Notes under the pieces: model-generated | Database searches by the model: none | Told to the model about the DNA's origin: nothing | Seen by the model: the letters and a program-made list of their open reading frames with translations, nothing else | Origin: Bdellovibrionales bacterium | GTDB lineage: Bacteria; Bdellovibrionota; Bdellovibrionia; Bdellovibrionales; UBA1609 | Length of the DNA: 64,000 bases | Assembly: GCA_014323935.1 (NCBI GenBank) | Contig: JACOND010000009.1 | Span: 1 to 64,000, forward strand | Direction: 5' to 3' | Shown here: positions 53,485-61,951 of the stretch, in pieces | Position numbering within the stretch: the stretch's first letter is position 1 | Layout: every line of letters starts with the position of its first letter | Translations under genes and position numbers: made by a program

Positions 53485-56013
53485 TTATAAAGTCTTTTCA
53501 GCCTCTACTCTCTCTTTTCTAAGCTTTAATTCCTCCTGCCATTTTTGTATTTGATTCAATGCATCTATAGGGCTTTGAGTCATTAAAGGATAGTTTAAAA
53601 CTTTTTTTTCAAAACTGTCTAACTTAAATTGAGATTCTTGTTCTTTTTTGTCATGAAACAAGTCTTGATCTTTTGTATTTAAAAAATTCTTTTCTTTTTT
53701 TTTTAACAAACTGTCATGTTGAGAGAGTAATTCTTCAGCTCTTTTTAAGACTGAAAAAGGAAGACCTGCTAAACGAGCCACAGGAATACCATAAGATTTA
53801 CTTGCTGGTCCTAGTTTTAATAAATAAGAAAAATGGATTTTTCCATCGAGTTCTTTAATTTTCATAGAAAAGTTACGAATAGATGAATTTTTTTCAGCAA
53901 GCCGAGTGAGTTCTTGATAATGAGTTGCTGAAAATAATAAAGCTTTTTTTTCTATCGTTAAAAATTCTAGGATAGCTTGAGCTAAACTCATTCCATCAAA
54001 AGTCGCAGTTCCCCTTCCTAATTCATCTAACAAAATGAAACTTTTAGAATCAGATTGTTCTAAAATTTCCGCGGTTTCTTTCATCTCAACCATAAAAGTA
54101 GAGAGACCTTTAGATAAAAAGTCACTCGCTCCCATGCGAGTGAACATTTTATGAAAGATAGGAAGCTCTGCTTGATCGGCAGGCACAAAACAACCAGTTT
54201 GAGCCATCAGTACAGTTAAAGCAAATTGTCTCATAAGAGTACTTTTTCCTGCCATGTTAGGTCCTGTTAAAATGACCGTTTGATGAGAAGGTAATTCAAT
54301 GGTATTAGAAACAAATTCATGAGGAACTTTTTGTTCTAAAACAGGATGGCGAGAGGCTTTTAATTTAAAATCTTTTCCTAATTGAGGTCTGACATATTTA
54401 TTTTCAAGACTTAAATAAGCAAGGGAACTAGAAACATCAACCTCACTACAAGCTTCACATAAAGAAAGTAAAGAAGAGAGATCTTCTAAAATTTCAGTTT
54501 TGAGGTCATTAAAAATTTGAATCTCACATTCAATCTGTTTTGATTTTGCAGATAAAATTTTTTGCTCTAATTCATAAAGCTCCTCTGTCATATATCGCTC
54601 GGCTTGAACTAAAGTTTGCTTTCTTTTGTAATAAGAGGGAACTTTAGAACTATAAGCTTTACGGATTTCTATATAATATCCAGAGATAGAATTGTATCGG
54701 ATTTTTAAAGAAGGTATTTTTAACTTTTTTTGTTCTTTCTGTTCCATTTCTAAAATCAGAGCCTGGGAATTTTTAGAAATCTTCATCCATTCATCTAATT
54801 GAGGATTCACTCCAAAATTAATCGTGCCTCCTTGTTTTAAATCAGAAGGACAGGATAAAGATATCACATGTTTAATTTTATCGACCAACTGCTGGGAGTT
54901 TTTTAAAAAACTTTCCGCAGAACACCAAGGATAAGATTCTTTTTTTAAAAGCTTTTCTACTTTTAAAGAAGCTTCTAAAAAATCACTGACAGCCAAAAGA
55001 TCTTTTCCTTTGACTTGAGGTTGAACCAACTTGCCTATTTTTCTTTCTCCATCTCCTTGAAAAGATAAAAGACGACGTACGTCTTCTAAAAGTTTCAAAT
55101 GAGATAACCACCAATCTAAAACATCCCATCTTTTTTCTATCTCTTGTTTATCAATGAGAGGACTTTGAAGTCTTTTTTTTAAAAGACGAGCTCCATGAGG
55201 AGTCTTTGTTCGATTCATAGATGTAAACAAAGTATCTTTCGTCGATCCTTCATAATTTTTAAAAATTTCTAGATGAGAATAAAGTTGACTTGAATAATAC
55301 ATTTCCTGATTTAAGCTTCTTTTTTCAAACAGACCAATATTTTTTAAACTGTTCTCTCCCTGCATAGAGTAAACATAATACAAAAGCCTTTTTGTGCTTT
55401 TAGGATGTTTGTGGTACTTATCTAAGAAAGAAGCCGATTGAGGAAGGGGTTTATCAAAAAGACTTAAATTAAAATGAGAAGAAAAAAACATTTTATTCCT
55501 TTGAACTTGAGTCAGTACAATTTCTTTAGGTTGAAATTGATTTAAAAGCTTAAAAAAATCATTTTTATCAGAAAATAAATAATAAAAAGAAGAACCCGTT
55601 GAAATATCTAAAAAACTAATAGAGTTTTGATCAAAGGCCGTAAGATAATTAGGACTTAAACTATCTAAGCTGTCCAAATCATACACCATACCAGGACTTA
55701 AAATTCTCGTCACAGCTCTTTTTACAAGTCCTGAACTATCACTTAAACCTTCTATTTGATCACAAATAGCAACATGCAAACCCTCGGCTAAAAGCTTAGA
55801 AATAGGACTTGAAATACTATGATGAGGCACTCCACACATTTTTGTTTTTACACCAGATTTTTTATTTCTGTAAGTTAAAGCTATATTTAAAATAGGAGCT
55901 GCTTTAATGGCATCTTCATTAAACATTTCAAAAAAATCTCCCATCCTAAAAAAGAGAATTTTATCTTTGTGCTGATTTTTAATCTCATAATACTGTGTCA
56001 TTAAAGGAGTCAT
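53485..56013 (-). CDS. mutS: DNA mismatch repair protein MutS
   Basis: The 842-residue protein has the mismatch-binding motif in RMGDFFEMF, where the usual Phe-x-Glu (F-Y-E) reads F-F-E. The connector, lever and clamp domains precede the ATPase with Walker A TGPNMAGKSTLMRQ, Walker B FILLDELGRGTATFDG and the SATHYQEL switch. It recognises mispairs and recruits MutL. Its length is typical of MutS1. GAAGG lies eight bases before the ATG. Confidence 0.96.
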   Translation of the reverse strand: MTPLMTQYYEIKNQHKDKILFFRMGDFFEMFNEDAIKAAPILNIALTYRNKKSGVKTKMCGVPHHSISSPISKLLAEGLHVAICDQIEGLSDSSGLVKRAVTRILSPGMVYDLDSLDSLSPNYLTAFDQNSISFLDISTGSSFYYLFSDKNDFFKLLNQFQPKEIVLTQVQRNKMFFSSHFNLSLFDKPLPQSASFLDKYHKHPKSTKRLLYYVYSMQGENSLKNIGLFEKRSLNQEMYYSSQLYSHLEIFKNYEGSTKDTLFTSMNRTKTPHGARLLKKRLQSPLIDKQEIEKRWDVLDWWLSHLKLLEDVRRLLSFQGDGERKIGKLVQPQVKGKDLLAVSDFLEASLKVEKLLKKESYPWCSAESFLKNSQQLVDKIKHVISLSCPSDLKQGGTINFGVNPQLDEWMKISKNSQALILEMEQKEQKKLKIPSLKIRYNSISGYYIEIRKAYSSKVPSYYKRKQTLVQAERYMTEELYELEQKILSAKSKQIECEIQIFNDLKTEILEDLSSLLSLCEACSEVDVSSSLAYLSLENKYVRPQLGKDFKLKASRHPVLEQKVPHEFVSNTIELPSHQTVILTGPNMAGKSTLMRQFALTVLMAQTGCFVPADQAELPIFHKMFTRMGASDFLSKGLSTFMVEMKETAEILEQSDSKSFILLDELGRGTATFDGMSLAQAILEFLTIEKKALLFSATHYQELTRLAEKNSSIRNFSMKIKELDGKIHFSYLLKLGPASKSYGIPVARLAGLPFSVLKRAEELLSQHDSLLKKKEKNFLNTKDQDLFHDKKEQESQFKLDSFEKKVLNYPLMTQSPIDALNQIQKWQEELKLRKERVEAEKTL

Positions 56014-56154
56014 CGAAAAACCTTCATTTAAAAATTAGCTATTAAATTTTCTGTTTTAAACAAATTCTTATTTTTTCATAAATAAATAAATATTACAAAA
56101 ATTGAAGCAAAGCATAAAACAGTTCTTTTTTATAAAAAAGAATTCCGGATGTTT

Positions 56155-56652
56155 TTAGAGAAGTTTTTTTAAATCTGTACTTGATTTTAAAGATTTTATC
56201 TTTTGTTTTTTTTGAAAGATATCTAATTTTTTTTCTAAAGTTTTATTTTGAAGAGCTAATATTCTAATTGCTAGAAGAGCTGCATTATAGCTATTATCTA
56301 TAGCAACAGTAGAAACAGGAACTCCTTTAGGCATCTGAACAATAGATAATAAGGAATCTAAACCTTTAAGTTTTTTTAAAGAAATAGGAACTCCGATAAC
56401 AGGTAAAGATGTTAAACTTGCCACCATGCCTGGTAAATGAGCAGCTCCTCCCGCTCCGGCTATAATAACCTGAAGACCTCTTTGTTTTGCTTTGAGAGAG
56501 TACTCCTGCATAAATTCAGGAGATCGATGAGCAGATACAACTTTTAACTCTGAGGCTATTTTCCAGTCTTTCAATAAATGAACAGCATCCTTCATGACTT
56601 TCATATCAGAAGGGCTTCCCATAATGACAGCAACCTTACATTTCTCTTTCAT
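56155..56652 (-). CDS. purE: 5-(carboxyamino)imidazole ribonucleotide mutase
   Basis: The 165-residue class I PurE has [16 protein letters not shown], the catalytic His in [14 protein letters not shown], and [20 protein letters not shown]. It converts N5-CAIR to CAIR in purine synthesis and normally needs PurK, which is not in this window. A hydrophilic tail of about ten residues ([17 protein letters not shown]) follows the core. Confidence 0.94.
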   Translation of the reverse strand: MKEKCKVAVIMGSPSDMKVMKDAVHLLKDWKIASELKVVSAHRSPEFMQEYSLKAKQRGLQVIIAGAGGAAHLPGMVASLTSLPVIGVPISLKKLKGLDSLLSIVQMPKGVPVSTVAIDNSYNAALLAIRILALQNKTLEKKLDIFQKKQKIKSLKSSTDLKKLL

Positions 56653-56724
56653 TTTATAAAGGAAGCATATTTTAATATTGAATTCAATCCATTTCTATTG
56701 ACAAAAAGTAAAATCAACTTTTTT

Positions 56725-57414
56725 ATGAGCTATATGTTTTTAAAAATTTTATCTTTGTTAATCATTTTGTTTTCTTATTCAGAGAAAACAAAAATTCCAA
56801 ATGTCTCTTTAAACAAAGATTTTAAATTAAATCAAAGCTCTTTCAAAAATGAAGAAAAACTTAAATCTTTTTCTTTAAATAAAATAAGGGATTTAAATAA
56901 TTTTTTTAAAAGCAATACTCCTCTTATCATTCATAATAAAGCGATAGAATTGTTACAAAAAGAAAAGCGAGATATTGCTCTTCTTTTATTAAAAAAAAAT
57001 ATCTATCAAAATCTTTTTATCCCTTCTTATTTTACCCTTATAAAATCTGAAGAAACTGTCTTTTTACCTCCTCTTTTCCTTTTATTTGCTCTTTTTGTAA
57101 TAAGTCTTATTATTTTTATTTATGCTTTGATAGATTTAAAATCTAAAAAAATATCTTCTTTTAAAAAGTATGGAAGTTTTTTATTTGTTTTTATGTGTTT
57201 ATTAAGCAGTTCTTTTTTTTTTAAAAAAAGAATCAGTTTTCTTGAAGAAAAAGACATAAGAACTCTTCCTTTTTTATCCTTAAAACCAAAAGATAAGGTA
57301 GGTTTAGGGGAAGAGTTGATTTTATTAGAAAAAAACTCAAACTGGCTCTATGTTGAAACCAGCAACAAAAAGAAAGTTTGGATTCAAAAAGAAGAATTTT
57401 TTGAATTGTTTTAA
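56725..57414 (+). CDS. Membrane protein with C-terminal SH3-like domain
   Basis: The protein of about 230 residues has a signal-like N-terminus, a hydrophilic segment, two membrane helices (FLLFALFVISLIIFIYALI and FLFVFMCLLSSSFFF), and a C-terminal SH3b-like domain (KVGLGEELILLEKNSNWLYV, KKVWIQKEEFFEL). The layout recalls BatE-type proteins, but I cannot confirm this. The frame is open further upstream, overlapping purE on the other strand. I use the ATG at 56725 because it begins the signal segment. Confidence 0.72.
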   Translation: MSYMFLKILSLLIILFSYSEKTKIPNVSLNKDFKLNQSSFKNEEKLKSFSLNKIRDLNNFFKSNTPLIIHNKAIELLQKEKRDIALLLLKKNIYQNLFIPSYFTLIKSEETVFLPPLFLLFALFVISLIIFIYALIDLKSKKISSFKKYGSFLFVFMCLLSSSFFFKKRISFLEEKDIRTLPFLSLKPKDKVGLGEELILLEKNSNWLYVETSNKKKVWIQKEEFFELF

Positions 57415-57603
57415 CCCCTTTTCTTCCTTATCAAAAGAGAGATTTTATATTTTTTTAGAAGTAAAAAGAAGCTATATCAATTTATTCTTTAAAACCGCTT
57501 TGAATTTAAACTTTTCTCTAATAAAATCATTTGACATCATCTAACAATGAATTAAATATAAAAGATAAATTGATATGTTTTTATTGAATTCAATAAGGAT
57601 CTC

Positions 57604-58104
57604 ATGTTAGAAGTTTTTTTTGAAAATTTTTTTAAAAAAGAAATAGATAGTGAAATTAAAATAATCAAAAAATGTCCTCTCTTTTCTAAACTCACACGAA
57701 AAGAGCTTTCCTTTGTAAAAAGTCTTTTACACAGTAGAATTTATGTAGATGGAGAAACAGTTTTTAAATCTTCTGTTGGAACAGGAATGTATATTATACT
57801 GAAAGGAGAAGTCAGTATATTAAAAGGGAATCCTAATTCAGAAAATACAACTCTTATATCAACTTTAAAGACCGGTCAATTTTTTGGGGAACTTGCTTTA
57901 GTTGATAAAGAAGCTTATAAAAATATGTTTGCTCAATCTGCAGGAAACTCTAAATTGTTAGCTTTTTTTCAATCCGATTTCTCCTTGATTTTAGACAATC
58001 ACCCTAAAATAGGGGTTAAAATTTTAAGTCAAATTTGTGAGATTTTAAGTCATAGGTTAAAAAAAGCAGAACATCACATTTTACAAATAGATTCCAATAA
58101 ATGA
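57604..58104 (+). CDS. Cyclic nucleotide-binding-fold protein
   Basis: The 166-residue protein is one CRP/CNMP-binding beta-barrel (about residues 20-150) with GMYIILKGEVSILKGNP and GQFFGELALVDKEAYKN. No helix-turn-helix follows, so it is not a CRP-type regulator. The phosphate-binding Arg of the usual PRAA motif is absent (NMFAQSAGNS), so it may not bind a cyclic nucleotide. AAGGA precedes the ATG. It overlaps the following permease gene by four bases (ATGA), which suggests functional coupling. Confidence 0.83.
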   Translation: MLEVFFENFFKKEIDSEIKIIKKCPLFSKLTRKELSFVKSLLHSRIYVDGETVFKSSVGTGMYIILKGEVSILKGNPNSENTTLISTLKTGQFFGELALVDKEAYKNMFAQSAGNSKLLAFFQSDFSLILDNHPKIGVKILSQICEILSHRLKKAEHHILQIDSNK

Positions 58105-59159
58105 CTTCTTCTATTCAAATACAAAAACGAATCAAACGATTGATTTTTTTTCGTTTAGCTTTTTTTTCAATTATTTTTACTTCTTTAATAGCAAGTCTTT
58201 TTATCATTAAGGGGCTTTTTATTACATTGCTTCTTGCTTTTGTTTTAAGTTTTATTCTCAATCCTCCGGTTAATTTTTTATCTCGCTGGATACCTAGAAA
58301 CTATGCAACTCCTCTTGTTTTTATCTCTTTTTTAGGAGGACTCAGCTTTCTGCTTTATAGGTCTTTACCTCTTTTATCCGAACAGTTTAATAAACTGCAA
58401 ACTGAATTTCCTAATTACATAGAACAATTTTCAATATTACTTAACAATTGGCAAAATCATTTAGAAAACAATTTCTTTTTTTTAAAGAATCTGAATTTAT
58501 CTACTAAGCTCATAGAGTTTTTATCTTCCTTTGGAGAGACTTTTCTACAAGAGCTACCTTCGACTCTTACACAATCTTTTACTATTCTTTTATTGGCTCC
58601 TTTTTTTGCTTTTTATATTACAAAAAGTCGTTTAGGCTTAATTCGTAACTTTTATCCTTTAGTTCCCAATCAAGTTTTTGAAATGTTTCTAACATTACAC
58701 CATAAAATCAACAAACAAATAGGAGTTTTTGTTAGAGGACGAATTTTAGAAGCCTGCATTGTAGGTACCATTATAGGAGTCGGTCTTTTGATATTAAATT
58801 TTCCTTTTGCTATTTTATTAGGAATTTTTGCAAGTTTTACGAATTTAATTCCTTATCTTGGACCAATTATTGGAAGTCTACCTGTTTTATTAGTTGCTTT
58901 AGTTAATGACTATGAAATATCTCAAATCCTCATTGTCATGGGGCTTTTCTTTTTTACACAAGTCATTGATTCCATGGTTTTAGTTCCGATTCTTTTAGCT
59001 CGCATTGTCAACCTTCATCCTTTAACTGTTATAATTATCATTATTGCGGGAGCTCAATTTATGGGAATTATTGGAATGATTATAAGTATCCCTTTAGTAA
59101 ATGCCTTAAAAGTATCTATCACTGCTATTTATCAACATATCTCTGATAATATTTATTAA
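58101..59159 (+). CDS. AI-2E/PerM family permease
   Basis: The 352-residue membrane protein has about eight helices, the conserved GIFASFTNLIPYLGPIIGSL loop and IDSMVLVPILLARIVNLHPL near the C-terminus. These are typical of the PerM/YdiK/TqsA family. The family is proposed to export small molecules or ions, and the substrate is not predictable here. The gene overlaps a cyclic nucleotide-binding-fold gene, and a structured RNA candidate follows 23 bases after its stop. Confidence 0.88.
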   Translation: MTSSIQIQKRIKRLIFFRLAFFSIIFTSLIASLFIIKGLFITLLLAFVLSFILNPPVNFLSRWIPRNYATPLVFISFLGGLSFLLYRSLPLLSEQFNKLQTEFPNYIEQFSILLNNWQNHLENNFFFLKNLNLSTKLIEFLSSFGETFLQELPSTLTQSFTILLLAPFFAFYITKSRLGLIRNFYPLVPNQVFEMFLTLHHKINKQIGVFVRGRILEACIVGTIIGVGLLILNFPFAILLGIFASFTNLIPYLGPIIGSLPVLLVALVNDYEISQILIVMGLFFFTQVIDSMVLVPILLARIVNLHPLTVIIIIIAGAQFMGIIGMIISIPLVNALKVSITAIYQHISDNIY

Positions 59160-59181
59160 GAAAAAAACTTGAGTAAGAGAT

Positions 59182-59345
59182 AGGGGATAGCTAAAACTAA
59201 GACAAAATGAACCCGAAAGACCAGGTGAGCGAAAGCGGTAACAGCTTTAGGTTTCCGACTCAAGAGGACGGCTTACACACCGCTGACAGAGACTTCCCTC
59301 TTTAATATAATTGTAGGGTTCATTTGCATTCTTAGAGCTACCCCT
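59182..59345 (+). ncRNA. Structured RNA candidate, possibly 6S-like
   Basis: Nested helices span about 165 nt. AGGGGATAGCT (59182-59192) pairs with AGCTACCCCT (59336-59345) with one bulged A. AAATGAACCC (59205-59214) pairs perfectly with GGGTTCATTT (59316-59325). AGCGGT (59234-59239) pairs with ACCGCT (59279-59284). The size, closing stem and the GCGAAAGCGG / CCGCTGACAG elements recall 6S RNA. Its G+C content is clearly above its surroundings. It does not match tmRNA, RNase P or SRP RNA signatures. The folding is visible; the 6S name is tentative. Confidence 0.6.
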
Positions 59346-59725
59346 TATATACCCCTACTTTTTCAAGTCTTACCTAAGAGACTTTCTTTTTTCAAGATTT
59401 AATTAAAATAAAAAAATTAGCTTTATTTTAAACTACTTTTGACAGAAAATTTATTGCATAGTGTTAAAAACATGTCAAGAATTTCTCTCAACAAAGTGAA
59501 TAAAAAAAATTATAAAACAACTTTTAAAGTTGGTGGATGTAGATTCAATTTCTACATTATGTAACAAGGAGTCAGATATTAAGAAAAAAAACTTGAAATG
59601 TTTTGAGAAAATTCACTGGAAAAATAAAGCTACCTACTTTGAAAGATGAAAAATATTAAAAGAAGTACAGCTCAGAAAATATATAAAGAAAAAAAAAGAG
59701 TTGTCCTTAAGGAAATAAGTTTATC
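59346..59725. other. Non-coding stretch between the RNA candidate and the ankyrin pseudogene
   Basis: I find no gene of credible length here. TTGACA near 59440, with TGTTAA 17 bases further, is a possible promoter but nothing clear follows it. Short inverted repeats occur near 59520-59560 (CAACTTTTAAAGTTG and GTAGATTCAATTTCTAC). Confidence 0.4.
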
Positions 59726-60090
59726 TTAATTTAAAATAAGATATTCAAGACCTATTCCCTCTATATCCTGGGCTGTTTTACCATTTTTGTCTTTTGCCTT
59801 TGAATCTGCTCCTAGTTCTAATAAAAAGCTTATAGCTTTGTCACAAGACAAAGCAGTTGCATAATGTAGAGCTGTTCTTCCATTTATATCTACATGATTT
59901 ACTTATTTTCATACTGATAGAATTCTCTAAAATAATCCATATTTCTATAATCTATAGGACAATAAAAAGCTCTTATGTGCAGTTCTGTTGCTCCAAATTT
60001 ATTTCTAAGAGTAAAATCAGCATTCCCATGAAAGCTTATTAAAAGTAGTAATATAGCACTAATCTTAAATATTTTTTGTTTAAAAAACAC
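59726..60090 (-). pseudogene. Secreted ankyrin-repeat protein, frameshifted
   Basis: The first part (59899-60090) encodes a signal peptide (ILLLLISFHGNA) and the start of a repeat (NKFGATELHIRA), then stops. In a neighbouring frame the minus strand continues with DINGRTALHYATALSCDKAI, SFLLELGADSKAKDKNGKTA and QDIEGIGLEYLILN to a TAA at 59726-59728. GRTALHYAT and LLELGADSKAKDKNGKTA are unmistakable ankyrin motifs. A single-base indel around 59900 separates the two parts, so the gene is probably inactive unless recoded or misread. Confidence 0.7.
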
Positions 60091-60197
60091 ATTAAACTCC
60101 TTTTTTTATAGTTTAACATACAATATAAAATAGTTTTATTTAAGAAAAAAATTCTTAAAATCTGTGATATTTTAAAAAATTCAATTCTTTAAGGGCT

Positions 60198-60433
60198 ATG
60201 AATTCATGGAAAAACTTGATTCAAAAAAAAACCATCAATTTTTATGAAAAATCCCTAGCTGTTACTTATCTGAATTACAAATTAAAAAGAATTTCTGAAA
60301 ACAAAAAAATAGTTTAGCTTTTTATCTTTTGCAAAGACTAAAGGGAAATTCAAGCTTTCAACTTTTAAAATGTCTAGCTCTGTAAGAGCAAACAAGATTT
60401 TCTTTAGAAATCAAGCTAAGTATAAAAAACTAA
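60198..60433 (+). pseudogene. Small broken ORF of unknown family
   Basis: After AAGGG, the ATG at 60198-60200 opens MNSWKNLIQKKTINFYEKS for 38 codons to a TAG after an A7 run. In the next frame the coding-like text continues with NSLAFYLLQRLKGNSSFQLL, then KCLAL, a stop, EQTRFSLEIKLSIKN and a TAA at 60431-60433. A frameshift and a nonsense change would explain this. No family is recognised. Confidence 0.35.
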
Positions 60434-60566
60434 AAAAATTTATGTTACTGATAAGATTCTATAAGACAACTTTTAAAGTCAGTTTTTAGGATTGAGTTTT
60501 CTTACTTATGAACATTTCTATTTTTAGTTATTTTTTTTAGAAAAAATAAAGATTTTTATATTAAGT

Positions 60567-61841
60567 TTAAGGAGATTGTATTTTAACTTCAGCTCCTAGA
60601 TATCTTAATTTAAAAACTAAATTCTCATAACCTCTTTCAAGATGTTGTAAACCATAAAGTTTTGTAATTCCTTTTGAGGTCAAAGCCGCTAAAATTAATC
60701 CTGCTCCCGCTCTTAAATCATGAGCGGTTATAGATTTAGCTTTTAAAACGGCAGGTCCTTTGACATAAACTTTAGAAGACCCTTGAAATTGAATGCCTGC
60801 ACCTAAGTTGTTAAGTTGTTCAATATAACGAAAACGTTTTTCAAAAATAGTTTCTTTTAAAGAAGATTCTCCTTTTAAAGTTAACATTAAAGCCATAAAC
60901 TGAGCCTGTAAATCTGTAGGAAAAGAAGGATACACCCCTGTTTTAATAGAGATTCCAGGATAGTTTTTATTAGATTTTTTTAATAAAATTTGATCTGATT
61001 GACTTTCAATTTTAAACCCTAAAGATTTTAGTTTTTTTAATAAAAAAGATAAGTGTTTGGGATTACATTTTTTAATACAAATCTGTCCTCTCGTACAAGC
61101 ACCTGCAAGTAACCAAGTTCCCGCTTCAATTCGATCGGGAATGATAGAGTAGCTTTTTTTCAAAGCTTTTAATTTCTTCACACCTGTAATTTTAAGAGTT
61201 CTTTTTTTTCTCTCTATTTTAGCTCCCATTTTTTTTAAATAAGTGATAAGATCTAAAATCTCGGGTTCGTAAGCTATGTTTTCTAAATAACTTGTTCCTT
61301 TAGCTAAAACACAAGCCATGATTAAATTCTCTGTTGCACCCACACTAGGAAAAGGCAACTTAAAATGACAGGCTTTTAAACCCTTAGCAGGAGGAATTGC
61401 TAAAATCTTTTTTTTTTGAATAGAAATAGAAACTCCCATTTTCCTAAGACCTTCTAAATGCAAATCAATAGGACGAGAACCTATCTGACAGCCTCCTGGT
61501 AGGGGAAGCTTCAGTCTATAAGATAAAGCCATTAAAGGTCCTAAACATAAAATACTCGCTCGAAAAGAAGAGGCCTTCTTAAAAGCAGGATTCTTTTCGA
61601 AAGAATAGGAGTTATCAATAAAAAGTTGATTTTGGAGTTGTTTTGTTTTTAATCCTAAATCTTTTAACATTTCTAAGGCATCTTCAACATCCTTAAGCTT
61701 TGGAACATTCGTAAAGAAATGATGACCTTTAACTAATAAACTAGAAAAGAGGATAGGTAAAATAGCATTTTTAGACCCCGAAACTTCCACGTCACCTGAT
61801 AAACAAGCCTCTCCTTTAATTTTTAAATACTTTAATTTCAT
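60567..61841 (-). CDS. murA: UDP-N-acetylglucosamine 1-carboxyvinyltransferase
   Basis: The 424-residue MurA has the substrate lysine in VSGSKNAILP (Lys24) and the catalytic cysteine in LPGGCQIGSRPIDLHLEG (Cys118). Because Cys is retained, the enzyme should be the fosfomycin-sensitive type. It adds enolpyruvate from PEP to UDP-GlcNAc, the first committed step of peptidoglycan synthesis. Length and motif order are typical. Confidence 0.96.
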   Translation of the reverse strand: MKLKYLKIKGEACLSGDVEVSGSKNAILPILFSSLLVKGHHFFTNVPKLKDVEDALEMLKDLGLKTKQLQNQLFIDNSYSFEKNPAFKKASSFRASILCLGPLMALSYRLKLPLPGGCQIGSRPIDLHLEGLRKMGVSISIQKKKILAIPPAKGLKACHFKLPFPSVGATENLIMACVLAKGTSYLENIAYEPEILDLITYLKKMGAKIERKKRTLKITGVKKLKALKKSYSIIPDRIEAGTWLLAGACTRGQICIKKCNPKHLSFLLKKLKSLGFKIESQSDQILLKKSNKNYPGISIKTGVYPSFPTDLQAQFMALMLTLKGESSLKETIFEKRFRYIEQLNNLGAGIQFQGSSKVYVKGPAVLKAKSITAHDLRAGAGLILAALTSKGITKLYGLQHLERGYENLVFKLRYLGAEVKIQSP

Positions 61842-61951
61842 TTTTTAAAGTATGTCTTTTTAATTTCATGAAAAGCAAGTCTTATTTTAAAGTAAAAATT
61901 TAAACCTTTTTACAAACAGCTCAAAGCTTAAAGGAAAAAAAAGATTTTTTT

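Noticed and set aside
59182-59345. tmRNA, RNase P RNA, SRP RNA or a riboswitch
   Set aside because: No tRNA-like ends, no GAGGAAAGTCC core, no SRP GGAAG/AGCAG loop pattern and no known riboswitch core are present, and no gene follows closely on the same strand.
59437-59470. Promoter TTGACA-17-TGTTAA with a downstream gene
   Set aside because: The -10 is weak, and the only frame after it is about 30 codons with no protein-like character.
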